The notes under the pieces: generated by a model | Told to the model about the DNA's origin: nothing | What the model saw: the letters and a program-made list of their open reading frames with translations, nothing else | Databases searched by the model: none | Program-made: the position numbers and the translations under genes | In this document: one piece after another, positions 36,818-45,749 of the stretch | How positions within the stretch are numbered: the first letter of the stretch is position 1 | How the letters are laid out: the number at the start of each line of letters is the position of its first letter | NCBI GenBank assembly: GCA_023399215.1 | Contig: JAEWQJ010000049.1 | Span: 133,716 to 197,715, forward strand | DNA length: 64,000 nt | Direction of reading: 5' to 3' | Source of the DNA: Methanobacteriota archaeon | GTDB taxonomy: Archaea > Halobacteriota > Methanosarcinia > Methanosarcinales > Methanosarcinaceae

Positions 36818-37630
36818 ATGGAATCAGGAAAGGTCTCCAGGAAAATTGCCGCAAAGGAAGAACTGCTTCTTCTTCTCCCGAAAATAGACCAATTTTTGGA
36901 GTCAGAACCTGCCGTGCTTCGAATTGACGCCGAGCCTATAATGGTTATTGGGGATATTCACGGGGACCTTCAGGCCCTTGAATTCATAATAGAAAAAAGG
37001 CAAGAAATGAACTGTAAGAACATTCTTTTTCTCGGAGATTACGTGGACAGAGGACCTCAAGGTGTCGAAGTACTTACAAGGGTTTTTCGACTGAAGCTTG
37101 AAGATCCCGAGCATATTTTCCTGCTCAGGGGAAATCACGAAACTGTGGATATGAACCTCTACTACGGTTTTTTTGAGGAAATCGGTTTTGATCAGGGTTT
37201 TCTTTTAAGGACCAGCCGGACATATGATAAAATGCCGATAGCAGCTGTACTTTCGGGGCATACATTTTGCGTACACGGCGGGATTAACGGAACCGGCAGC
37301 ATTGACGGCGTCAGGAAGGAAGAAGCCTTTGCTTTTCCTTATCTCTGGAATGATCCTTCAAAACGTCCTGGACTCACCGCTTCAATCCGAGGCTCGACTG
37401 TAAAAGAGTTCGGGCCAGATATTGTAGACGGCTTTTTACAGGCAAATAACCTGAAAAGAATCATAAGAGGTCATACAGCCCTTGAAAATGGGTACAGATG
37501 GTGGTTTGATGGAAAATTGCTCTCCCTTTTTTCCTGTCCTGACTATGTAGGACTAGGAAATGCGGCGGCTTTCGCACTATTTGAAAAAGAAGAGATTAAA
37601 CTGTTCGTCTTCGGAAAGCAGCAGGAATAA
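36818..37630 (+). CDS. PPP-family serine/threonine protein phosphatase
   Basis: 270 residues, the size of a bare PPP catalytic domain. All signature motifs are present: GDIHGDLQAL, LGDYVDRGPQG, LLRGNHE, CVHGG and IIRGH, which bind two metals. Such enzymes dephosphorylate Ser/Thr residues, like eukaryotic PP1/PP2A/PP5. GAGGTG lies upstream of the ATG at 36818; a TTG six codons earlier is less likely. The gene sits between two TPR-protein genes on the opposite strand, reminiscent of PP5, in which TPRs and the phosphatase are one chain. Confidence 0.94.
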   Translation: MESGKVSRKIAAKEELLLLLPKIDQFLESEPAVLRIDAEPIMVIGDIHGDLQALEFIIEKRQEMNCKNILFLGDYVDRGPQGVEVLTRVFRLKLEDPEHIFLLRGNHETVDMNLYYGFFEEIGFDQGFLLRTSRTYDKMPIAAVLSGHTFCVHGGINGTGSIDGVRKEEAFAFPYLWNDPSKRPGLTASIRGSTVKEFGPDIVDGFLQANNLKRIIRGHTALENGYRWWFDGKLLSLFSCPDYVGLGNAAAFALFEKEEIKLFVFGKQQE

Positions 37631-37729
37631 AAGGAAACTCACCCGAAGGAAGAACACCTGGAGAAAAAACTTACTCCTATTGAACCGTTACTTCTCCCAA
37701 AAAGACTACACTAGATTGTCCGAATATAT

Positions 37730-37796
37730 CAATCTGTAAGCAGAAAATATCTGTAAGCAGAAAATATGTAAGCAGAAAATATGTAAGCAGAGAATC
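37730..37796. repeat. 15-17-bp tandem repeat
   Basis: Four copies of a unit like tgtaagcagaaaata between the convergent phosphatase and TPR genes. Confidence 0.85.
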
Positions 37797-37886
37797 AATG
37801 AAAAATGAAAAAGAAAATGCCGGGTTGGATGTTATTTTGATCAGAATAGGTTAGGGAAAGATCAGATAAAATTCCAGACATTCCTT

Positions 37887-39074
37887 TTAGTCCAGAATAA
37901 TCCAGGTTTCGGTCATTTTGCTTCCGATATCCGGATCGAGCTGCATGGCCTTCGTGTATTCCTGTTTGGCTTCGCCAAAGCGCCCCATCTTTCTCATAAG
38001 AAGGCCGTAACTGTAGTGAATAGGGGGGTAATAAGGATTCAGGACAAGAGCCTTTTCATACTGATTTTGGGCTTCATCAAGGCGCCCGATCTCCGAAAGA
38101 AGGTTTCCGTAACTGTAATGTCCTTCGGCACTCTCTGGGTCCAGACTGAGCGCTTTCTTGTATTCCATTTCAGCTTCATATCTCCTTCCAAAGCGGGCCA
38201 GAAGATTTGCATAATTGGAATGAACTTTTGCATCGTTCTGATCAAGGGCAAGGGCTTCCGTGTATTGTTCTTCGGCTTCTGAAGCTCTGCCTTCTCTTGC
38301 AAGGAGATTCCCGTAGTTAAAAAGAGTCCGCCTATGTCTCGGGTTAAGAGAAAGAGCTTTTCTGTACTCACCTTCGGCTTCTGAAGAGCGCCCCAGGAAA
38401 GAAAGTAAAACTCCGCAGTTGTGATGGAGGCTTGGGTCTTCAGGATCCAGTTTTATTGCAAGCCTGTATTCCTTTTCCGCATCCCTGAGCCTTCCCAGCT
38501 CAAAGAGCAGGTTTGCGTACCCGCCTCTTGCAGGGACATAGTCAGGATCTACCGTAAGCGCCCTAGAGTAGCACTCTTCGGCTTCCCTTACATACCCGTA
38601 CTCGGTCAGGAGGGAAGCATATCCTGTATTCGCTTTTACATGTTCTGGAGAAGCTTCAAGTATCTTTTTATATTCCTTATCAGCAGCCTCTGTCCTTCCA
38701 AGGTCTAAAAGGAGTTCGGCATAGGCACACCTTACATTTCCATTTTCTGGATTTTCTGTAAGAGCTTCCAGATAGCTTGCTTCAGCTTCAAGGGAAAAAC
38801 CCAGAATATGCGCTGCAGTGCCCAGCGCAAAACAGGCTTCTTCACGGAGTTTTCCGGAAGCTCTTATGAAACAGGCTTTTGCGAAAACATATTCTTCCAT
38901 AAACATTTTCTGCTGCTTACAGGCATTCGAAAGGTCAAGCAAATCATTGGGGGAAAACGATTTTTCATCCGCAAGATCCAGGGTAAAATCGATCGCAGAA
39001 CACAGATTCTTCTGATCGGATCCCATAGTCCCAATAACTTTATATACAAAGTCTTCAATTGTATCGAAGTCCAT
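37887..39074 (-). CDS. TPR-repeat protein (second of a pair)
   Basis: 395 residues. The N-terminal ~85 residues (MDFDTIEDFVYKVIGTM...) are homologous to those of the protein at 34576-35625, including a shared block around KYVIIRACASLFSGK / EYVFAKACFIRASGK. About nine TPR units follow, e.g. AKVHSNYANLLARFGRRYEAEMEYKKAL. Cytosolic scaffold by inference. GAGGTG is 8 nt before the ATG. Confidence 0.9.
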   Translation of the reverse strand: MDFDTIEDFVYKVIGTMGSDQKNLCSAIDFTLDLADEKSFSPNDLLDLSNACKQQKMFMEEYVFAKACFIRASGKLREEACFALGTAAHILGFSLEAEASYLEALTENPENGNVRCAYAELLLDLGRTEAADKEYKKILEASPEHVKANTGYASLLTEYGYVREAEECYSRALTVDPDYVPARGGYANLLFELGRLRDAEKEYRLAIKLDPEDPSLHHNCGVLLSFLGRSSEAEGEYRKALSLNPRHRRTLFNYGNLLAREGRASEAEEQYTEALALDQNDAKVHSNYANLLARFGRRYEAEMEYKKALSLDPESAEGHYSYGNLLSEIGRLDEAQNQYEKALVLNPYYPPIHYSYGLLMRKMGRFGEAKQEYTKAMQLDPDIGSKMTETWIILD

Positions 39075-40089
39075 ATATCCGGCACCTCAGGAAAACAAAC
39101 ACTTTTTTGGGGGATAGGTAAAACTATCTTTGTAACATCCAGAGTATATTTTACGTTTTATAGAATATATTAGTGTGCTAGTATTGCGTGTAATCTTTAG
39201 TATAATATTATTTCATTCAACTGTGCGTTAGATCACGAACGTAATATTATAGCAATCGTATAACAGACTATCCCTTTTTATCGCTACATAAAATAGCTGC
39301 TCTTTTAAAGCAACAGTATTTTCCCGACAAAGAGAACTTTGCAGGATAGAAATAGACCTGTTAAGGCAGAGAAAGCGGGAAAAATATATTTATATTTATA
39401 AAAATCTAGTGATTATAGTCTCGAACTGAAAAGAAAGCTACAGCAGAAAAACTGAAAGGGAATGGAAGTAAATCGGCCTCAGAGAAGAAAAATTCAGGAA
39501 TCAGGAAAATAGAATCTTAGCAAGGAAAAAGCAGGAAAATGTAATATCAATAGAACAGACCTGTGTCCTGGCATCCTATAGTCAGGCGCTATAAGTGGTA
39601 AAAATAGGAAAATATAATTTCAACAAGATAACTTAAAAATTGATAAAAGTAAGTGCATGATTTTCAAAAATCGATAAATAAGTGCACCACTTTGAGTTAT
39701 TAATCATTTCTTCCGTATCGATTGATATTTGCATCAGTTTTCCTTCTCTTCTTTGTTTACAGTTTTATTGCAAGCAGTATACCGAAAATTTTGTAAAAAA
39801 ATAAAACGCATTAAACATATAAATATATATTTTACTGTTGTGAGTGATTACTATAATAATGCTATAAAATACCTGTACTGTTCAGCAAAAGCCTTCAAAA
39901 ACTGCAGTCATTTTCCCTGTAAACAACTGAATTCCCCAAGGAATCTTAACCTCTCCGCATTCCAGCCATATTATAGCGAAAATCTAGTACTTTTATGAAA
40001 ATGAGTGTATTATGGGCTGGAAAACCACCTGCATGGAAAGAACGACAGAAATGCAATTTTTTCTGGTTCTGGAGAATAAAAGAAAAAAA
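39075..40089. other. Long intergenic region
   Basis: About 1 kb, A+T-rich. Short + strand frames at 39729-39998 and 40012-40254 have no ribosome site and improbable composition; the second is antisense to a better-supported short secreted ORF. A direct repeat of 'aatcgataaa' and 'aagtgca' lies at about 39635-39685. Confidence 0.45.
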
Positions 40090-40260
40090 TTAAAAGCTTC
40101 TCATGTCAACATCTTCATATCTTCCATTATACCCGTATGGATAACTGCAGATATCTTGGAGTCATATCCAGGATTGGTTAGCTGCTGCTGTTCCTACAAT
40201 CATGAGTATGACTACCAGGAAAAGGAAAATCGAAAAGGTTTCCTTGCAAAATGATTTCAT
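40090..40260 (-). pseudogene. Short secreted protein ORF interrupted by in-frame TGA
   Basis: A strong GGGAGG site 8 nt before an ATG at 40260 opens a frame encoding a textbook signal peptide (MKSFCKETFSIFLFLVVILM, then IVGTAAA) and ANQSWI, then TGA at 40164-40162. The same frame continues with 23 codons (LQDICSYPYGYNGRYEDVDM...) to TAA at 40092-40090. Either a 32-residue secreted peptide is the real product, or a ~56-residue secreted protein has acquired a stop. UGA is not known to be recoded in Methanosarcina, whose recoded stop is UAG. Confidence 0.55.
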
Positions 40261-40621
40261 TTCTCGTTCCTCCCAATTTTTGTTCATTGTATTTTACAGG
40301 ATTTTAAAGATATTAAATGTTAGTGTGTTAGAATGTAGATTATTCGGAATTTACAGAACTTTTGGTGCACTGCCTTTATTCAGAACCAAATAATAGTGTC
40401 CTGATTTTCCATCTGGCTTTTTTGCCTTTTCCTGCTGACTCTCTAGATTTAAATGGTGCCGTTCGTGTCGAGGTTCAGCAAAAAATATATAAGTGTGGTA
40501 ACTGCCGATAGTAAGCTTTAAAAGTATGTTTTAACTATATTAATATATATTGAATTGTTAAAAAGTATTTCAGTACTAATAAAGATAATAGAGACCTGTA
40601 TACAGATCTAAAATTTAGAAA
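40261..40621. other. Spacer between secreted ORF and fxsA
   Basis: Divergent spacer with A+T-rich promoter-like runs (TATATAAG at about 40486; TTAATATATATTG at about 40539). No gene recognised. Confidence 0.5.
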
Positions 40622-41035
40622 ATGATTGACATGTTTTTTAAACTCTTCTCGATTTTCCTCATCATCCCCGTTATTGAGCTTTATCTGCTCATCAAGATAG
40701 GTGGAATGATCGGAGCCTTAAACACCGTGCTTATTATCCTTATAACTGCAAGTCTTGGCGCCTACCTTGCAAAATCCCAGGGTCTCCGCGTGCTTCGCGA
40801 GATCCAGGAAGCAACAAGCAGGGGATATATGCCCGGAAACGAGCTCCTGCACGGGTTCTTTGTGTTAGTTGGAAGCTTTGCCCTTATAACTCCTGGTTTT
40901 CTGACCGACATAATAGGGCTCTCCATGCTCATACCGCAGATAAGAGGAATCTATGTGGAAATGGCAAAAGGGATTATAAGGAAAAAGATACAGAACGGTC
41001 AGTGGCAGATGAGAATGTACACGGATTTCCGATAA
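40622..41035 (+). CDS. fxsA: FxsA-family membrane protein
   Basis: 137 residues with three to four hydrophobic segments and the FxsA signatures PVIELYLLIKIGGMIGALNTV near the N terminus and TPGFLTDIIGLSMLIPQIR later. In E. coli, overproduced FxsA relieves F-plasmid exclusion of phage T7; the native role is unknown. The C-terminal tail is basic and cytosolic. It is followed by MITE-like copy B. Confidence 0.9.
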   Translation: MIDMFFKLFSIFLIIPVIELYLLIKIGGMIGALNTVLIILITASLGAYLAKSQGLRVLREIQEATSRGYMPGNELLHGFFVLVGSFALITPGFLTDIIGLSMLIPQIRGIYVEMAKGIIRKKIQNGQWQMRMYTDFR

Positions 41036-41120
41036 CCCGGAAAAAACCATTAAAACACCGGGTAAAGTTTATTTGTAGTGTAATATTTTGCCCTGAAACC
41101 ATGATTTTTACTTAATATTT

Positions 41121-41212
41121 GAGCTCTTCGTTATCCTCTATGGAGAATATGATTTTCGACTCAAGACCACACTGGTTTTTATGAGGATATCCACACAAGA
41201 CAACGAAGAGCC
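41121..41212 (+). mobile_element. MITE-like inverted-repeat element, copy B
   Basis: 92 bp with terminal inverted repeats sharing GCTCTTCGTT: it starts GAGCTCTTCGTTATC and ends GACAACGAAGAGCC. It is inverted relative to copy A. It lies between the convergent ends of fxsA and lrgB, where the palindromic ends could also act as a bidirectional terminator. Confidence 0.75.
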
Positions 41213-41262
41213 AATATTTGCATCCAAAATTTTTTATATGTTTGAGATCAGCTATTTGCCAT

Positions 41263-41979
41263 TCAAGTTATAAGCCCGAAGACATAAACCAGCATGGGAG
41301 CAAGAAAAACCGTAATTAAGCCTGCGATCCCTATTGCAAGTCCGCTCATAGCCCCTTCGGTTTCTCCAAGTTCTATTGCTCTTGTTGTTCCAAGCGCATG
41401 AGATGAGGTGCCGATTGCAACACCGACTGCAACTTTATCTTTTATTCGGAAGCAGCGGCAGATAAACGGGCCCAAAATAGCACCTATAATACCAGTAAAT
41501 ACGATTGCAGCTACTGTTATTGCAGGCAGGCCACCTATCTGTTTTGAGATTTCAATTCCTATAGGAGTAGTTACGGATTTAGGAGCAAGAGATCTGCTTA
41601 TGCTATCATCAAGCCCTAATAGGCTGGAAAGAACAAGAATACTTGAGATTCCGGCAGTGCAGCCTGCCATTATTCCTGCAAGGATAGGAAGAGCATTGCT
41701 TTTCAAGAGCTGAATCTTTTTATAGAGAGGCACTGCAAGAACCACAGTTGCGGGTCCGAGGAAGAAAGAAATATAATTTCCTCCAAGATTGTAAGTCTCA
41801 TAATCGATTCCAAAGAATAGAAGGAAACCAATTACAAGTACAGAAGCCACAAGCAGAGGGTTAAGAATCGAAAGCTGGGTCTTCTTATATAATAGTGTGC
41901 CTATCTGGAAAGCTACTAAAGAGAGTAAGATCCCAAATAGAGGCATATTGACAAGCCCATTCAAAAAATCGGTCTGCAA
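41263..41979 (-). CDS. lrgB: LrgB/CidB-family membrane protein
   Basis: 238 residues with about seven to eight membrane segments. Family blocks include GIEISKQIGGLPAITVAAIVFTGIIGA and GTSSHALGTTRAIELGETEGAMSGLAIGIAG. In bacteria LrgAB/CidAB are holin-like and plant/bacterial LrgB homologues export glycolate or pyruvate; which applies in archaea is not known. The gene follows lrgA with a 2-bp gap. Confidence 0.92.
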   Translation of the reverse strand: MQTDFLNGLVNMPLFGILLSLVAFQIGTLLYKKTQLSILNPLLVASVLVIGFLLFFGIDYETYNLGGNYISFFLGPATVVLAVPLYKKIQLLKSNALPILAGIMAGCTAGISSILVLSSLLGLDDSISRSLAPKSVTTPIGIEISKQIGGLPAITVAAIVFTGIIGAILGPFICRCFRIKDKVAVGVAIGTSSHALGTTRAIELGETEGAMSGLAIGIAGLITVFLAPMLVYVFGLIT

Positions 41980-41981
41980 CT

Positions 41982-42443
41982 TCAGATCACCTCTTCTCTT
42001 CTATTCTCACGGGCATGCACATTTTTTGTATTCCTTCCAGATTCGTTATTATTACTTTTATTGTCTATATTTTCTATATGACAGTCCATTTTTGCCGGCT
42101 TTTTCCTGAAGAACCTTTGAACAAGTTCCACAGTAAGCCCTGTTACAGCCAGTATTACAAAGGTAGAAATAAGGGAAACTGCAAGAATAGCAGTCAATTT
42201 TCCTTCAAGCAGGGTAAAACAGGTTATAAGACTGGCCCCTGCTGGAAGAAAGAAGAAAGCCATGTTTTCCAGTAAAAAATCGCTTATTTTGTCTATCACA
42301 TTGAGTTTAACTACGCCTGTATACAGGCTAAAGAAAAGAATGAGCATTCCCAGGACATTGCCCGGGATTGGCAACCCTAAAGCTTTCTGCATCAGGTCAC
42401 CAAGGAAATAAATGATAAGAATAATTGAGAATTGTTTTAGCAA
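41982..42443 (-). CDS. lrgA: LrgA/CidA-family holin-like membrane protein
   Basis: 153 residues with four membrane segments. The conserved GLPIPGNVLGMLILF motif and FFLPAGASLI are present. The start is a TTG at 42443 with AGGGAGGG 10 nt upstream. A hydrophilic tail of ~45 residues (KPAKMDCHIENIDNKSNNN...) is longer than usual. It is coexpressed with lrgB, its normal partner. Confidence 0.9.
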   Translation of the reverse strand: MLKQFSIILIIYFLGDLMQKALGLPIPGNVLGMLILFFSLYTGVVKLNVIDKISDFLLENMAFFFLPAGASLITCFTLLEGKLTAILAVSLISTFVILAVTGLTVELVQRFFRKKPAKMDCHIENIDNKSNNNESGRNTKNVHARENRREEVI

Positions 42444-42751
42444 GGTCGTTTTTCCCTCCCTGATCGAAATAGGACTACAAAATTCCTATATATAATATTT
42501 TTGTCTAAAAAATCTTGTGTTTTCTGTCTTCAATTAAATCTTGTATTTTCTTCCTTTAACAAAAATGAGTTCATCTATTACTCAGAAAACGGAGGAAATA
42601 TAGCGAAAACAGGGTTACTGGAAAAACAGGGTTACTGGCAAGCCTGTTATGAGACGAACGTTTTAAAAACCTTGCCGAGAAAAAATCCAAAAATCGGAAT
42701 ATACAATAAATTCATATTGCGTAAACCCCTATTTTCATAGAGGGGGTTCTG
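42444..42751. other. Divergent spacer lrgA / nifS
   Basis: Holds a 16-17-bp direct duplication (acagggttactggaaaa) at about 42608-42640 and an imperfect repeat of 'aaatcttgt' at 42508-42545. The GAGGGGG ribosome site of the next gene is at about 42738-42746. Confidence 0.55.
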
Positions 42752-43942
42752 ATGGGAGAAAAGCGCTTTGTTTACATGGACCACGCAGCCACCACTTTCA
42801 CAAAACCTGAAGTGTTTGAAGCTATGCTGCCTTTTTTGAAAGAACATTTCGGAAACCCTTCTTCCCTGTATTCAATAGGGAGAGAAGGTAAAGAGGCAAT
42901 AGAGACTGCCCGTGAGCAGCTTGCAAAGGCTCTGGGAGCCAGTCCTGAGGAAATATATTTCACCTCCGGAGGAACCGAGTCCGATAACTGGGCTATCAAG
43001 GGAACGGCTTTTGCCAGGAGAAAGAAAGGAAAACATATCATTACCACACCAATTGAACATCATGCAGTGCTTTACCCCTGTACGTATCTGGAGACTCAGG
43101 GTTTTGATGTGACTTACCTGCCTGTAGACAGTTATGGGCTTGTAGATCCTGCAGAGGTTGAAGCTGCAATTAGAGATGATACTATCCTGATCTCGGTGAT
43201 GTATGCGAATAATGAAATCGGGACAATAGAGCCTATTCATGAGATAGGTGAGATCGCAAGAGAATATGAGATTCCCTTCCATACTGATGCCGTTCAGGTA
43301 ATTGGTAAAATCCCCCTTGAGATGGAAAAGAAAGAAAGGAATGTTGACATGCTTTCCCTTTCTTCTCATAAGTTCTATGGGCCCAAAGGAATAGGAGCGC
43401 TCTATCTACGGGAAGGTACAGAAATCGACAATTATATGCACGGAGGCGGCCAGGAGCGCAAAAAGCGAGCAGGAACCGAGAATGTGGCAGGTATTGTAGG
43501 ATTGGGAAAAGCAATAGAACTTGCAACAGGAAATTTTGAGAAGCATAATGAAAAAATGAAGAGACTAAGAGACCGCCTCCTTGAAGGAGTCCTGAAAATT
43601 CCTGACTGCAGGCTTAACGGACACCCGGAAAAACGCCTTCTGGACAACCTGAATTTCAGTTTTGAATATATCGAAGGCGAATCTCTGCTTCTCATGCTTG
43701 ACGAGATGGGGATCTGCAGTTCTACAGGAAGTGCCTGTTCCTCAGGTTCTCCTGAGCCCTCTCATGTGCTCAGGGCAATAGGGCTGCCTCCGGAAATAGC
43801 TCAGGGCTCCCTTCGTCTGACCCTTGGAGATGATAATTCCGAAGAAGACATTGATTATGTACTTGAAGTCCTGCCTGAGACCGTTGGAAAGTTGAGGGCT
43901 ATGTCTCCTTTCTATAAATCTGAAAATGCGTGTAAGAAATAA
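42752..43942 (+). CDS. iscS: Cysteine desulfurase (NifS/IscS)
   Basis: 396 residues of the class V aminotransferase fold. The N terminus MDHAATTFTKPEV is typical; the PLP Schiff-base Lys is in SLSSHKFYGPKG and the persulfide Cys in GSACSSGSPEPSHVL. It removes sulfur from cysteine and passes it to the scaffold encoded next (39 bp downstream). Unlike some archaeal IscS proteins, both the PLP Lys and the mobile-loop Cys are present. A GGGGG ribosome site fixes the ATG. Confidence 0.95.
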   Translation: MGEKRFVYMDHAATTFTKPEVFEAMLPFLKEHFGNPSSLYSIGREGKEAIETAREQLAKALGASPEEIYFTSGGTESDNWAIKGTAFARRKKGKHIITTPIEHHAVLYPCTYLETQGFDVTYLPVDSYGLVDPAEVEAAIRDDTILISVMYANNEIGTIEPIHEIGEIAREYEIPFHTDAVQVIGKIPLEMEKKERNVDMLSLSSHKFYGPKGIGALYLREGTEIDNYMHGGGQERKKRAGTENVAGIVGLGKAIELATGNFEKHNEKMKRLRDRLLEGVLKIPDCRLNGHPEKRLLDNLNFSFEYIEGESLLLMLDEMGICSSTGSACSSGSPEPSHVLRAIGLPPEIAQGSLRLTLGDDNSEEDIDYVLEVLPETVGKLRAMSPFYKSENACKK

Positions 43943-43981
43943 ATCGCAAGTGTACAGGAATATGAAAGCAGGGGGAGTTTT

Positions 43982-44371
43982 GTGTACAATAAAAAAGTCA
44001 TGGACCACTTCATGAACCCAAGAAACGTAGGGGAAATTGAGGACGCTGACGGGGTCGGAGAAGCAGGAAATCCACATGGAGACCACATGAAGATCTTCCT
44101 GAAAATTCGGGATGATCGAGTTGAAGATGCAAAATTCAAGACTTTCGGGTGTGCAGCAGCAATTGCGTCCAGCAGCATGGCAACCGAATTGATAAAAGGC
44201 AAAACCCTCAAAGAAGCCTGGGAACTTACAAACGAGGACGTTGCTGAGGCTCTCGAAGGCCTGCCTCCAGGCAAGCTGGAATGTTCGGTTCTTTCCAGAG
44301 AAGCAATTCACAGTGCAATAAACGAATACCGAAAAAGGCAGGGGTTTGAGGCTCTTCCTGAACAGACCTGA
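43982..44371 (+). CDS. iscU: IscU/NifU-type iron-sulfur scaffold with altered ligands
   Basis: 129 residues starting at GTG with GGGGGAG upstream. The fold blocks are clear: MNPRNVGEIEDADGVGEAGNP, FKTFGCAAAIASSSMATELIKGK and KLECSVLSREAI. Of the three scaffold cysteines, two remain (Cys57, Cys101). The first is missing: the usual GxPxCGD reads GNPHGDH, putting His32 there. The His of the HC pair is Glu100. The Asp of GD (Asp34) is kept. Cluster chemistry may therefore differ from the standard scaffold. Paired with the desulfurase gene upstream. Confidence 0.9.
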   Translation: MYNKKVMDHFMNPRNVGEIEDADGVGEAGNPHGDHMKIFLKIRDDRVEDAKFKTFGCAAAIASSSMATELIKGKTLKEAWELTNEDVAEALEGLPPGKLECSVLSREAIHSAINEYRKRQGFEALPEQT

Positions 44372-44398
44372 TAGAAGGAAAATAGAAAACAAGTTCAA

Positions 44399-44462
44399 AT
44401 CTCATGTATTTCAGATCTCATGTATTTCAGATCTTATGTATTTCAGATCTTATGTATTTCAG
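44399..44462. repeat. 16-bp tandem repeat
   Basis: Four exact-length copies of atctcatgtatttcag (two with c to t) between iscU and the ATP-grasp gene. Confidence 0.92.
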
Positions 44463-44517
44463 ATCTCATTTTATTCAATATCGTAAACTTGATCTTGTAT
44501 TCTCCCGATGATGGTCT

Positions 44518-45534
44518 ATGAAAAAAATAGGGATTGTCATCACTGACCCGGAAGACTGGACAGCCAGGGCACTTACTGACGCAGCAAGAAAAAAAGGTTT
44601 TTCTCCTTTTGTTCTGGATCTCAGGGCTGCAGAGGTCAGCATGAATACAGCAGCTTGGGAATCGAAAGCTGAAGAATCAAACGTGGTCTTCAAAGTAGGA
44701 GATATAAAACTCTCTGACCTTGACGCGATAATTGTAAGAGATGTGGGTGCAGGAGCTTTCGAAGGTGTGTCTTTCAGGTTTGACATCCTGCGTGAACTGG
44801 AAGATGAAGGAATTCCTGTTGTCAATTCCCCAGAAGCTATCCGGAATGCTGCAAATAAATACCATGCTTCTTATCTTCTGGCAAAAGCCGGACTGCCTGT
44901 ACCCAGAACCGTAGCCGTACAGGATATGGAAGCAGCCCTGAAAGTAATATCAAGATTTGGAGACGCCGTCATTAAGCCTGTTTTTGGATATAAAGGAAAG
45001 GATATTGCAAGAGTAAGGAACGGCGAAGTCCGGTTTTCGGATAGGAAAATAGAATATTCATCCCTGGAAGCAGTTATCAATCAGCTGCTTGAAGAGAGAG
45101 GTATGCTGTATATCCAGGAATTCATAGAGAATCCGGGAAGAGATATCAGGGCCTTTGTTGTTGACGGTAGGGCTATTGGAGCAATTTACCGTAAAGCAGC
45201 ATCTGGCTCCTGGGTCAATAATCTGAGCCAGGGAGGAAGTGCAGACCGGTGTGTGCTCACAGAAGAACAAAAAGAAATTGCTGAGAAGGCTGCCCTGGCA
45301 GTGAACACGACTTTTGCCGGTGTTGATATTATAGAAGGGCTGACTGATGATAATCTTAGCAAAGGACTAACTGATGATAATCTTTGTGAAGAAACCGAAA
45401 TTCATTCCGGCCAAACTGATGGGGGCCCTAAAATTCTTGAAGTCAATGGAACACCATCAGGAAAAGGTATTTTTGATGCATGGGGGATAAATACGGCAGA
45501 GTATATTATAGAATACATTGAAAAAACTTTATGA
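44518..45534 (+). CDS. mptN: RimK-type ATP-grasp ligase, probable tetrahydromethanopterin:glutamate ligase
   Basis: 338 residues with the RimK layout: N-terminal Rossmann-like part, [47 protein letters not shown] (ATP Lys), [26 protein letters not shown] and the Mg ligands in [12 protein letters not shown]. MptN adds glutamate to tetrahydromethanopterin to give the tetrahydrosarcinapterin of Methanosarcina; the related CofF modifies F420 and cannot be excluded. Between GVDIIE and KILEVN sits an extra loop with two 9-residue repeats ([18 protein letters not shown]). Confidence 0.78.
   Translation: MKKIGIVITDPEDWTARALTDAARKKGFSPFVLDLRAAEVSMNTAAWESKAEESNVVFKVGDIKLSDLDAIIVRDVGAGAFEGVSFRFDILRELEDEGIPVVNSPEAIRNAANKYHASYLLAKAGLPVPRTVAVQDMEAALKVISRFGDAVIKPVFGYKGKDIARVRNGEVRFSDRKIEYSSLEAVINQLLEERGMLYIQEFIENPGRDIRAFVVDGRAIGAIYRKAASGSWVNNLSQGGSADRCVLTEEQKEIAEKAALAVNTTFAGVDIIEGLTDDNLSKGLTDDNLCEETEIHSGQTDGGPKILEVNGTPSGKGIFDAWGINTAEYIIEYIEKTL
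45337..45390 (+). repeat. 27-bp in-frame tandem duplication in the ATP-grasp gene
   Basis: Two 27-nt units encoding GLTDDNLSK and GLTDDNLCE, differing at a few positions. They lengthen a loop next to the metal-binding strands without breaking the frame. Confidence 0.85.
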
Positions 45535-45749
45535 AATAATTATAAATGATGCTGGCCATAATATCAAATACACCGATTAGAATTTCGTAGATTTCTAAAA
45601 ATTATTGAATTTAATACTTCGGGCCCGGATCGATCACAAAAGAGACGATCAAAAAATGAACATGAAAACCGGGACATAAAGTTGATCCGGATACCTTCAT
45701 CGAAAACATTTAAGAAACAGACAGACCTTCAATAAATCCGAGGCAAAAG

